From contig DCUH01000046.1 in NCBI GenBank assembly GCA_002327765.1, forward strand, positions 36,216-46,326: DNA of 10,111 nt, written 5' to 3'. The notes under the pieces are model-generated. The model worked only from the letters and a program-made list of their open reading frames with translations, was not told the DNA's origin and ran no database searches. This stretch comes from a bacterium UBA2219 (GTDB lineage: Bacteria > Desulfobacterota > Deferrimicrobia > Deferrimicrobiales > Deferrimicrobiaceae). The position numbers were made by a program, and so were the translations under genes. This document shows, one piece after another, positions 1 through 6,290 of this stretch; positions within the stretch are counted from its first letter, which is position 1, and the number at the start of each line of letters is the position of its first letter.

Positions 1-246
1 CAGCAGCGCACGCACATGCTCCAGGGGACGCTCGAGCAGGCGAACCGCTACCACCCGCTGATCGCCGAGGCCATCCGGAGGCGGGACGGGAACGCCGCCC
101 AGGTGCTCATGGCGGAGCACATCGAAGCGGTCAAGCGCGCCTGGGGGGCATACGACCGGAACAAGCCGGGCAAGGAAAGGCGGGCGGCCGCGCGGACGCC
201 CGGAACCGGGAGGACCACACCCAAAAGGAGGGTAAGGAACCCATGA
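1..246 (+). CDS. GntR-family transcriptional regulator, FCD-domain C-terminal fragment (5' end outside window)
   Basis: Only the last 81 codons are present; the reading frame is open from base 1 and stops with TGA at 244-246. The visible part resembles the last helices of an FCD ligand-binding domain (FadR/GntR family): a segment around residues 17-26 (RYHPLIAEAI), then RRRDGNAA and a LMAEHIEAVKRAW helix around residues 36-48. The two His residues, at HPL and AEHIEA, sit where FCD proteins usually carry metal- or ligand-contacting histidines. The DNA-binding winged helix would lie upstream. After the Trp there is an unusual tail of about 30 residues rich in Arg, Lys and Pro, which runs across the ribosome-binding site of the next gene. 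The stop overlaps the binding-protein start (ATGA), so the regulator is probably co-transcribed and translationally coupled with the transporter. It is likely the local regulator of this catabolic operon, responding to the transported acid (inference). The family call rests on a short fragment. Confidence 0.72.
   Translation, partial: QQRTHMLQGTLEQANRYHPLIAEAIRRRDGNAAQVLMAEHIEAVKRAWGAYDRNKPGKERRAAARTPGTGRTTPKRRVRNP
225..232 (+). promoter_or_regulatory. Shine-Dalgarno of the binding-protein gene, inside the regulator's coding region
   Basis: AAGGAGGG lies about 10 nt before the ATG at 243. It fixes that start, which also gives a proper signal peptide at the N-terminus. Because it lies within the last codons of the regulator, ribosomes finishing the regulator could affect initiation of the next gene. 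Confidence 0.7.
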
Positions 247-1511
247 GAGGAAAACGCATTACGTTGTCGGCACTGGCATTGCTGCTGACGCTCGCGCTCG
301 CGTCCGCGGGAGTCGCGGCGGACAAGGTCGTCAAGATCGGCGCCGTCTACCCGCTGACCGGGAACATCGCCTCCACCGGCCTCGACTGCCGCCGGGGCGT
401 GGAGCTGGCCGTGGACATCATCAACGGGAAACATCCGGAGCTGAACCTCCCCCTGGCCAAGGATGCGGGGATCCCCTCTCTGGGCGGCACGAACCTCGAG
501 GTCGTCTTCGCGGACACCAAGGGAGAGCCGAGGAACGGGCAGTCCGAGGCCGAGCGGCTCATCACCCAGGAAAAGGTCGTCGCCGTGATCGGGGCGTACC
601 AGAGCTCCGTGACCAAGACGGCAAGCCAGGCGGCGGAGCGGCTCAAGGTCCCGTACGTCTGCTCCGACTCCTCCTCCCCCACCCTGACCGAGCGCGGGCT
701 CAAGTACTTCTTCCGGGTCAGCCCCCACGACGCGATCTTCGCCCGGGACCAGCTCCAGTTCCTTAAAGACCTCGAGAAGGCCAAGGGGCAGAAGGTCTCC
801 ACGATCGCGGCCCTCTACGAGAACACCGAGTTCGGCGCCAACGTCGGCAAGCAGATCAACGCGCTCGCCCCCGAGTTCGGCTACAAGGTCGTCGCCGACG
901 TCTCCTACGCCGCCAACGCGACCGACGTCTCCAGCGAGGTCGGGCGACTCATCAAGGCGAACCCCGACGTCCTGATGCACGCCTCCTACATCACCGACGC
1001 CATTCTCTTCACCAAGACCTTCAAGGAGATGGGCTTCAACCCCAAGGGGATCACCACCTTCGCCGGCTACATCGAGCCGGGCTATCTGCCCGCCGTCAAG
1101 GGCGACGGGAACCACATCGTCGTCCGCTCCACCTTCGCCCTCGACCTGGCCAAGAACAAGCCGCTGGTCGGCAAGGTGAACGAGCTGTTCCGGAAGAAGT
1201 ACGGCATCGACATGAGCGAGAACGCCGCCCGCAGCTTCACCGCCCCCTTCGTCGTCGCCGACGCGATCAACCGCGCCAAGACCACCGAGGCCGAGGCGGT
1301 CGTGAGCGCGCTCCTCGCGACGAACATCCCGGGCGACCAGGTCATCTACCCGTGGAAGGGGATCCAGTTCGACCCGCAGAGCCACCAGAACATCCACGCC
1401 CGCGGGATCCTGGTGCAGATCCAGAACCAGAACTACACCACCGTCTGGCCGTTCGAGTCCGCGGCCGCGCCGGTGAGCTGGCCGTTCCCGGCCTGGAAAT
1501 CCCGGAAATAG
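243..1511 (+). CDS. Liv-type ABC transporter periplasmic substrate-binding protein
   Basis: A 422-aa type I periplasmic binding protein of the Peripla_BP_6/LivJ family, which captures the substrate and delivers it to the LivHM-type permease. Residues 1-26 form a classical signal peptide: basic MRGKR, a Leu/Ala core, and VAA before D27 as the probable cleavage site. No lipobox Cys is present, so a soluble periplasmic protein is expected. The mature part opens with KIGAVYPLTG (about residues 31-40). GAYQSSVTKTASQ (about 118-130) follows, the family's ligand-contacting Ser/Thr loop. ERGLKYFFRVSPHD (about 150-163) and a long C-terminal lobe come next. Length is normal to slightly long. An insert-like stretch around residues 61-82 (NGKHPELNLPLAKDAGIPSL) is typical of one sub-branch of this family whose ligands are mostly unassigned. 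The family label 'branched-chain amino acid' should not be taken as substrate: the genes downstream suggest a small hydroxyacid (inference). The start follows a good Shine-Dalgarno and overlaps the regulator stop. Confidence 0.93.
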   Translation: MRGKRITLSALALLLTLALASAGVAADKVVKIGAVYPLTGNIASTGLDCRRGVELAVDIINGKHPELNLPLAKDAGIPSLGGTNLEVVFADTKGEPRNGQSEAERLITQEKVVAVIGAYQSSVTKTASQAAERLKVPYVCSDSSSPTLTERGLKYFFRVSPHDAIFARDQLQFLKDLEKAKGQKVSTIAALYENTEFGANVGKQINALAPEFGYKVVADVSYAANATDVSSEVGRLIKANPDVLMHASYITDAILFTKTFKEMGFNPKGITTFAGYIEPGYLPAVKGDGNHIVVRSTFALDLAKNKPLVGKVNELFRKKYGIDMSENAARSFTAPFVVADAINRAKTTEAEAVVSALLATNIPGDQVIYPWKGIQFDPQSHQNIHARGILVQIQNQNYTTVWPFESAAAPVSWPFPAWKSRK

Positions 1512-1522
1512 CGGTCCTTGAC

Positions 1523-1550
1523 GCGGGGGGCGCGCAGACGCGCCCCCCGC
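1523..1550 (+). terminator. Perfect 12-bp GC hairpin between binding-protein and permease genes (attenuator or mRNA-stabilising stem-loop)
   Basis: The arms GCGGGGGGCGCG (1523-1534) and CGCGCCCCCCGC (1539-1550) are exact reverse complements around a CAGA loop. It lies 11 nt after the binding-protein stop and 28 nt before livH. There is no T-run after it, so full intrinsic termination is unlikely. Partial read-through, or protection of the upstream mRNA from 3' exonucleases, is more plausible. Either would give more binding protein than permease, as is common in ABC transporter operons. The structure is seen directly; its function is inferred. Confidence 0.7.
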
Positions 1551-1578
1551 CCGGCCGCCTTCCGAGCGAGGAGCGACA

Positions 1579-2439
1579 ATGTCCGAACAACTGGTTTCCC
1601 AGCTGGTCAACGGCCTGCTCATCGGCTGCATGTACTCCCTGATCGCCATCGGGCTGACGCTGATCTGGGGCGTGATGAACATCGTCAATTTCGCCCACGC
1701 CGACTTCCTGATGATCGGCATGTTCACCTCGTTCTGGCTCTACACCCTCTACGCCGTGGACCCGCTCTACTCCATCCCGGTCTGCGCCGTGCTCCTGTTC
1801 CTGCTCGGGTGGGTCATCTACAAGTTCATCGTGAGCAAGGTGATGACCGGCCCGGGGCTGGCCCAGGTGGTGGTGACGTTCGGCGTCTCCATCTTCCTCG
1901 CGAACCTCGCCGTCTGGCTTTGGACCCCCGACTTCCGGATGATCCAGCGCCCGCTCCTGCACGGGACGTGGGACTTCGGGGCGGTCCAACTGTCGGTCCC
2001 GAAGACGGTGGCCTCCATCGGCAGCGTCCTCTTCTCGGCCGGCCTCTTCCTGTTCCTGCGGATGACCAAGACGGGGAAGGCGATCCTCGCCGTGGAGATG
2101 AACCGCACCTCCGCCCTGCTGATGGGGATCAACACGGAGAAGGTCAACGCCCTGTCGTTCGCGATCGGCACCTCCCTGGTGGGAGTCGCGGGGGCGTTCC
2201 TCTCGATGTACTACTACATCTACCCGCAGGTGGGAGGGACGTTCGGGCTGCTCTCCTTCTGCGTCGTGGCGCTCGGGGGTTTCGGCAGCATCGAGGGGGC
2301 GTTCATCGCCGGGATCCTGATCGGCATCGTCCAGACGCTGGGGGGATACTTCTTCGACCCGGCGTATAAATACGCGATCGTGTTCGCCGTGTACCTCGTA
2401 ACCGTCTGGATCCGGCCGCAAGGCCTGCTGGGGTGGTGA
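1579..2439 (+). CDS. livH: Liv-type ABC transporter permease, LivH family
   Basis: A 286-aa inner-membrane permease of the BPD_transp_2 family, one half of the translocation channel. It is strongly hydrophobic with about eight predicted membrane segments. Near the N-terminus is the LivH signature: NGLLIGCMYSLIAIGLTLIWG, then MNIVNFAHADFLMIG (about residues 11-47). The cytoplasmic coupling loop TKTGKAILAVEMNRTSALLMGIN (about 163-185) should contact the ATPases. VVALGGFGSIEGAFIAG (about 229-245) and a C-terminal RPQGLLG complete the family pattern. Length is typical. The ATG follows GAGGAG at 1568-1573. The gene ends 2 nt before the preferred livM start. The symbol denotes the family, not a proven leucine substrate. 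Confidence 0.95.
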   Translation: MSEQLVSQLVNGLLIGCMYSLIAIGLTLIWGVMNIVNFAHADFLMIGMFTSFWLYTLYAVDPLYSIPVCAVLLFLLGWVIYKFIVSKVMTGPGLAQVVVTFGVSIFLANLAVWLWTPDFRMIQRPLLHGTWDFGAVQLSVPKTVASIGSVLFSAGLFLFLRMTKTGKAILAVEMNRTSALLMGINTEKVNALSFAIGTSLVGVAGAFLSMYYYIYPQVGGTFGLLSFCVVALGGFGSIEGAFIAGILIGIVQTLGGYFFDPAYKYAIVFAVYLVTVWIRPQGLLGW

Positions 2440-2441
2440 CC

Positions 2442-3407
2442 ATGAAGAAACTCGCCCCCTGGCAGATCGCTCTCTGCGTCGCCGCCCTCGTCGCGTCAGT
2501 CGCCTTCCCCCTGGTCGTCAAGGGGACCTTCCCGAACCACGTCATGATCATGGTGTTCCTCTTCGCCATGATGGGCGTCGCGTGGAACATCATGGGCGGC
2601 TACGCCGCGATGTTCTCCTTCGGGAACGTCGCCTTCTTCGGGATCGGGGCGTACACCTCGACCGTCCTGCTGATGAACTACAACGTCAACCCGTGGATCG
2701 GCCTCGTCGCCGGCGGCCTCCTCGCTGCGGCCGCGGCGGCGGCGATCGGCTATCCCTGCTCGAACATCCGGAGCCACTACTTCTCCATCGCCACCATCGC
2801 CTTCGCCGAGATCGTCCGGATCCAGTTCAACAACTGGAAGTTCGTCGCGGCCGCCGAGGGGCTGTCGCTGCCGATCCTCCCCGAGGGGTTCCGGAACTTC
2901 ATGTTCCATTCCACGAAGATCCCCTACTACTACATCATCCTGGCCCTCCTGGCCCTGTCGCTCGTCGTCTGCTGGTACATCTCGGTGACCCGGATGGGCT
3001 ATTACCTGCGGGCCATCAAGGAGAGCCACGAGCTGGCGAAGGGGATGGGGATCAGCTTCGTCCGCTACCGCCTCTACGCGATCATGATCAGCGCGTTCAT
3101 CACCGCGATGGCGGGTACCTTCTACGCGCAGTACATCCTCTACATCGACCCGGAGAGCGTCCTGATCCTTCCCATCTCCGTGCAGTGCGTCCTGGTGACC
3201 ATGCTCGGCGGCGCCGGCTCGATCTGGGGCCCGGTCATCGGCGCGGCGATCCTCCTGCCCATCTCCGAGGTCACCCGGGTGTGGCTCGGCGCCAAGGGGA
3301 CCGGCATCGACATGATGATCTACGGCGCGCTCATCATGCTGATCTCCGCCTACCAGCCGCAGGGCGTGTGGGGATACATCACCTCGATCGGAAGGAGGAC
3401 GAAATGA
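2442..3407 (+). CDS. livM: Liv-type ABC transporter permease, LivM family
   Basis: The second permease subunit, 321 aa from the ATG at 2442, expected to pair with LivH. Two in-frame GTG codons at 2433 and 2436 could add three residues, but they overlap the livH end; the ATG gives the natural MKKLAPW start before the first membrane segment. There are about eight to nine hydrophobic segments. Family landmarks are GYAAMFSFGNVAFFGIGAYTS (about residues 53-73, corresponding to the usual GYxGxxSxGxxAFFGIGAY), an SHYFSIATIAFAEI segment (about 111-124), and the coupling loop TRMGYYLRAIKESHELAKGMGI (about 183-204). TMLGGAGSIWGPVIGA (about 253-268) and a closing YQPQGVWGY follow. Only a weak G-rich ribosome site precedes it, so translation probably depends on ribosomes finishing livH. 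The stop overlaps the livG start. Confidence 0.94.
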   Translation: MKKLAPWQIALCVAALVASVAFPLVVKGTFPNHVMIMVFLFAMMGVAWNIMGGYAAMFSFGNVAFFGIGAYTSTVLLMNYNVNPWIGLVAGGLLAAAAAAAIGYPCSNIRSHYFSIATIAFAEIVRIQFNNWKFVAAAEGLSLPILPEGFRNFMFHSTKIPYYYIILALLALSLVVCWYISVTRMGYYLRAIKESHELAKGMGISFVRYRLYAIMISAFITAMAGTFYAQYILYIDPESVLILPISVQCVLVTMLGGAGSIWGPVIGAAILLPISEVTRVWLGAKGTGIDMMIYGALIMLISAYQPQGVWGYITSIGRRTK

Positions 3408-4135
3408 GCGCCTCTCCCTGCCTGGAAGTCCGGGGGATAACGAAGAGGTTCGGCGGCCTGACCGCGAACGAGGACGTCTCCTTCGACGTGGCCGAGGGGG
3501 AGATCCTCAGCATCATCGGGCCGAACGGCGCGGGGAAGAGCACCCTGTTCAACTGCATCACGGGGTTCTACCCGCCCGACGGGGGGAAGGTCCTCTTCCG
3601 GGGAAAGGACATCACCGGCGCCAGCGCCCACAAGATCTGCAAGATGGGGATCGTCCGCACGTTCCAGATCGTCCAGGTCATCAGCGACATGACGGTGCTC
3701 GAGAACGTGATGACGGGCGCCTTCCTCCGCACCTACAACAACCGGCAGGTGCGGGCGAAAGCCGAGGAGATCCTCCGGTTCGCCGGTCTGTACGAGAAGC
3801 GGGACTTCCTCGGGACGGCCATCACGATCGCCGACAAGAAGCGGCTCGAAGTGGCGATGGCGCTGGGGACGGAGCCGAAGCTGCTGATGCTCGACGAGGC
3901 CATGGCGGGCCTCACCCCCGTGGAGCTGAAAGGAATCATCGGGCTCCTGCGGAAGGTCCGGGAGAGCGGCGTCACGCTGATCATCGTCGAGCACGTGATG
4001 GAGGCGGTGATGGAGCTTTCGGACCGGGTGGTGGTCATCAACTCGGGACGGAAGATCGTCGAGGGGGCGCCCGCCGCAATCGTGCGGAACCCCGAAGTCA
4101 TCCAGGCCTACCTGGGGGATCGCTACCATGCTTGA
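3404..4135 (+). CDS. livG: Liv-type ABC transporter ATP-binding protein, LivG family
   Basis: A 243-aa cytoplasmic ATPase that powers the transporter together with LivF. Walker A is GPNGAGKST (residues 39-47). A Q-loop Gln lies in VRTFQ (about 88), and Walker B LLMLDE (about 160-165) precedes AMAGLTP. The H-loop His lies in VEHVM (about 197). The C-terminal NPEVIQAYLGD is the usual LivG ending. The ABC signature is degenerate: ITIADKKRLEVAMAL (about 140-154) replaces an LSGGQ-like motif, in the style of one LivG sub-branch. With LivF carrying a canonical signature, the two ATP sites may be unequal. The ATG at 3404 follows AAGGAGG (3392-3398) and overlaps the livM stop (ATGA). An open frame extends far upstream, but it is out of phase with the real livM gene and is not part of this protein. 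Confidence 0.95.
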   Translation: MSASPCLEVRGITKRFGGLTANEDVSFDVAEGEILSIIGPNGAGKSTLFNCITGFYPPDGGKVLFRGKDITGASAHKICKMGIVRTFQIVQVISDMTVLENVMTGAFLRTYNNRQVRAKAEEILRFAGLYEKRDFLGTAITIADKKRLEVAMALGTEPKLLMLDEAMAGLTPVELKGIIGLLRKVRESGVTLIIVEHVMEAVMELSDRVVVINSGRKIVEGAPAAIVRNPEVIQAYLGDRYHA

Positions 4136-4835
4136 GATGAAGAACGCGTCCATCGGCTACAAGGGCGGGGTCCTCGCGGTCCAGGACGTCTCCTTCCGCG
4201 TGAAGGAGGGCGAGGTGGTGGCGCTGGTCGGATCCAACGGGGCCGGGAAGAGCACCATCCTGAGGGCGATCTCGGGGCTCCTGAGGCCGAAGTCGGGCGA
4301 AATCCTCCTCAACGGCGAGCCGCTGCACACCGTCCCGGCGTACGACATCGTCCGGAAGGGGATCGCGATGGTGCCCGAGGGGCGCCAGCTTTTCGGGCGC
4401 CTCTCCGTCATCGACAACCTCCTCCTCGGGGCGTACGCGGTAGAATCGAAGGAGGAGACGGAGAAGACCCTCCTGGAGGTGCTCGCCCTCTTCCCCCGGC
4501 TCGAGGAGCGCAAAGGGCAGCGGGCCGAGACGCTCTCCGGCGGGGAGCAGCAGCAGCTCGCGATCGGACGGGGGCTCATGTCGCGCCCGAAGCTCCTCAT
4601 GCTCGACGAGCCGTCGCTCGGCATCATGCCGAAGCTGGTCTCGGAGATCTTCCGCACGGTCCAGGAGATCTCGGAGAAGGGCGTCACCGTCCTCCTGGTC
4701 GAGCAGAACGTCCACGAGGCGCTCCACATCGCCCACCGGGCATACGTGCTCCAGACCGGCCGGATCGTCCTCGAGGGGAACGGCAAGGAGTTGCTGCAGT
4801 CCGACATGGTCCGCCAGGCCTACCTGGGAATGTAG
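4128..4835 (+). CDS. livF: Liv-type ABC transporter ATP-binding protein, LivF family
   Basis: A 235-aa ATPase, the second nucleotide-binding subunit. Motifs in order: Walker A GSNGAGKST (residues 35-43), Q-loop-region MVPEGRQLFGRLSVIDNLLLGA (about 81-102, the LivF hallmark), signature LSGGEQQQLAIGRGL (about 136-150), Walker B LLMLDEPSLGI (about 156-166), and VEQNVHEAL at the H-loop. LivF proteins typically have QN there instead of His. The protein ends with the family's VRQAYLG. Length is typical. It starts 8 nt inside the livG reading frame, so the two ATPases are translationally linked. It closes the five-gene transporter set. Confidence 0.96.
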   Translation: MLEMKNASIGYKGGVLAVQDVSFRVKEGEVVALVGSNGAGKSTILRAISGLLRPKSGEILLNGEPLHTVPAYDIVRKGIAMVPEGRQLFGRLSVIDNLLLGAYAVESKEETEKTLLEVLALFPRLEERKGQRAETLSGGEQQQLAIGRGLMSRPKLLMLDEPSLGIMPKLVSEIFRTVQEISEKGVTVLLVEQNVHEALHIAHRAYVLQTGRIVLEGNGKELLQSDMVRQAYLGM

Positions 4836-4847
4836 GGGGAGCGACCG

Positions 4848-6290
4848 ATGCGGCCCGACGTGGCCGGCGTCGTCCGCGACGCCGACATCAGCAGCTGGAA
4901 GCCCGTGTCGCTGGAGCTCGGCGACCACGAAACGGAGATCCTCGTCCCGCCCGGCACGAAGACGCTGGGGATGCGGGAGTTCCCTCCCCTTTCCCGGCCG
5001 AGGGAGGAGATCCGCCTTTCCCTGGAGGAGCCCATCGGGACGCCCCCCCTGCCGCAGATCCTCAAGGCGAAGGGGAAACCCGCGGGGAAGCTCACCGTCT
5101 GCATCGCCACCTCGGACATCACCCGTCCCGTCCCGTACAAGGGGGAGAGCGGGATCCTCGAGCCGCTGCTCGGGATCCTCCACGAATGCGGAGTCCGCCG
5201 GGAGAACGTGACGCTCCTCGTCGGAACCGGCACCCACCGGCCCAGCACGCCCGAGGAGAAGATCGGGATGTTCGGGGAGAAGGCGGTCGCGGAATACCGC
5301 ATCGTCGACCACTCCTGCGAGGACGAGTCGATGCTGACGTACATCGGCCGGACCCGCAGCGGCACGGAGGTCCACATCAACCGCCACTTCGTGGAGGCGG
5401 ACGTGCGGATCGCCACGGGGCTGGTCGAGGCCCATTTCATGGCGGGAGTTTCGGCCGGGCGCAAGGCGGTATGCCCCGCCCTCGTCAGCTGGAAGACGAT
5501 CGAGCGGTTCCACAGCGCGCAGTTCCTCTCCTCCCGCAAGGCCACGAACCTGGTGCTGGAGGGGAATCCGTGCCACGAGGAGGCGCTGGAGATCGCCCGC
5601 CGGGCCGGCGTGGACTTCATCGTCAACACCGTGCTGAACCGGCGCCTCGAGCTGATCGGCGTCTTCTCCGGCGACCTGGAGCAGTCCCACGAGAAAGCGG
5701 CCGACCTCGTCCGCCGCGTCGTGGCGATCCCGGTGCCCCGGGAATACGACATCGTCCTGACGCACGGCGGGTACGTGGGGATCAACCACTACCAGAACGC
5801 GAAGGCCGCGTGCAACGCCCTCCCCGTGGTGCGGGAGGGCGGGTTCGTCATCCTTGGGGCGTGCGAGCGGGACGCGGACCCGGTCGGACCGGACACCTAC
5901 CGGACGCTGGTCCATCTGCTGAAGCTGCAGGGGCCCGACGGCTACATGGCCGCGCTGATGAACCCCGCGTGGAAATTCACCCGGGACCAGTGGGAGCCGC
6001 AGATGTGGGGCAAGGCGATCGGAAAGGTCGGCGAGGAGGGGCTCATCTACTGCACCGCCTTCATCCCGGAAGAGGAACAGCGCCTCCTGCCGGGCACGCC
6101 GGGGTGGGACTTCCTGCCGGACCGGATCTTCCCGAAATACGGCGAGGCGACGCGGACGATGATCCAGAACGCCCTGGTGTACGCCTTCCGCCATCCGAAA
6201 TGGGGAGGCGTCGAACCGTCCGTCGCCTTTATCAAGGAAGGGCCCTACGCGATCCCCTTCCTGCGGCCTCCCGACGGGAACGGGAAATGA
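4848..6290 (+). CDS. LarA-family nickel-pincer racemase/2-hydroxyacid epimerase homologue
   Basis: A 480-aa cytoplasmic protein of the LarA (lactate racemase, DUF2088) family. Members invert C2 of 2-hydroxyacids by hydride transfer through a covalently bound nickel-pincer nucleotide cofactor. Key residues are visible: SDITRPVP (residues 89-96, matching DxTR of LarA), GTGTHRP (H130), EAHFMAG (H196), SAGRKAVCPAL (K206, the position of the cofactor-bearing Lys) and ERFHSAQ (H222). Spacings H130-H196 (66), H196-K206 (10) and K206-H222 (16) equal those I recall for lactate racemase H108, H174, K184 and H200. The protein is somewhat longer than classical LarA (about 425 aa), with N-terminal and C-terminal additions. 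The substrate is not readable. The family includes malate racemase and other hydroxyacid epimerases, and the adjacent glycerate kinase makes glycerate attractive. The cofactor genes larB, larC and larE are absent from the window. The ATG at 4848 follows a G-rich ribosome site (4835-4841) just after livF. Its stop overlaps the kinase start. Confidence 0.9.
   Translation: MRPDVAGVVRDADISSWKPVSLELGDHETEILVPPGTKTLGMREFPPLSRPREEIRLSLEEPIGTPPLPQILKAKGKPAGKLTVCIATSDITRPVPYKGESGILEPLLGILHECGVRRENVTLLVGTGTHRPSTPEEKIGMFGEKAVAEYRIVDHSCEDESMLTYIGRTRSGTEVHINRHFVEADVRIATGLVEAHFMAGVSAGRKAVCPALVSWKTIERFHSAQFLSSRKATNLVLEGNPCHEEALEIARRAGVDFIVNTVLNRRLELIGVFSGDLEQSHEKAADLVRRVVAIPVPREYDIVLTHGGYVGINHYQNAKAACNALPVVREGGFVILGACERDADPVGPDTYRTLVHLLKLQGPDGYMAALMNPAWKFTRDQWEPQMWGKAIGKVGEEGLIYCTAFIPEEEQRLLPGTPGWDFLPDRIFPKYGEATRTMIQNALVYAFRHPKWGGVEPSVAFIKEGPYAIPFLRPPDGNGK

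Noticed and set aside
48..1727. Long antisense open frame opposite the binding-protein gene
   Set aside because: Low-complexity, domain-free translation spanning a clear gene and its boundaries; a GC-driven artefact.
2433..2441. Earlier GTG starts for livM
   Set aside because: They overlap the livH stop and add only three residues; the ATG at 2442 gives the usual MKK start.
4098..6194. Long antisense open frame of about 700 codons opposite livF and the LarA-like gene
   Set aside because: It mirrors well-supported sense genes, has no recognisable domain, and its composition (Arg, Asp, Gly, Val, Leu rich) is typical of a shadow frame in high-GC DNA.
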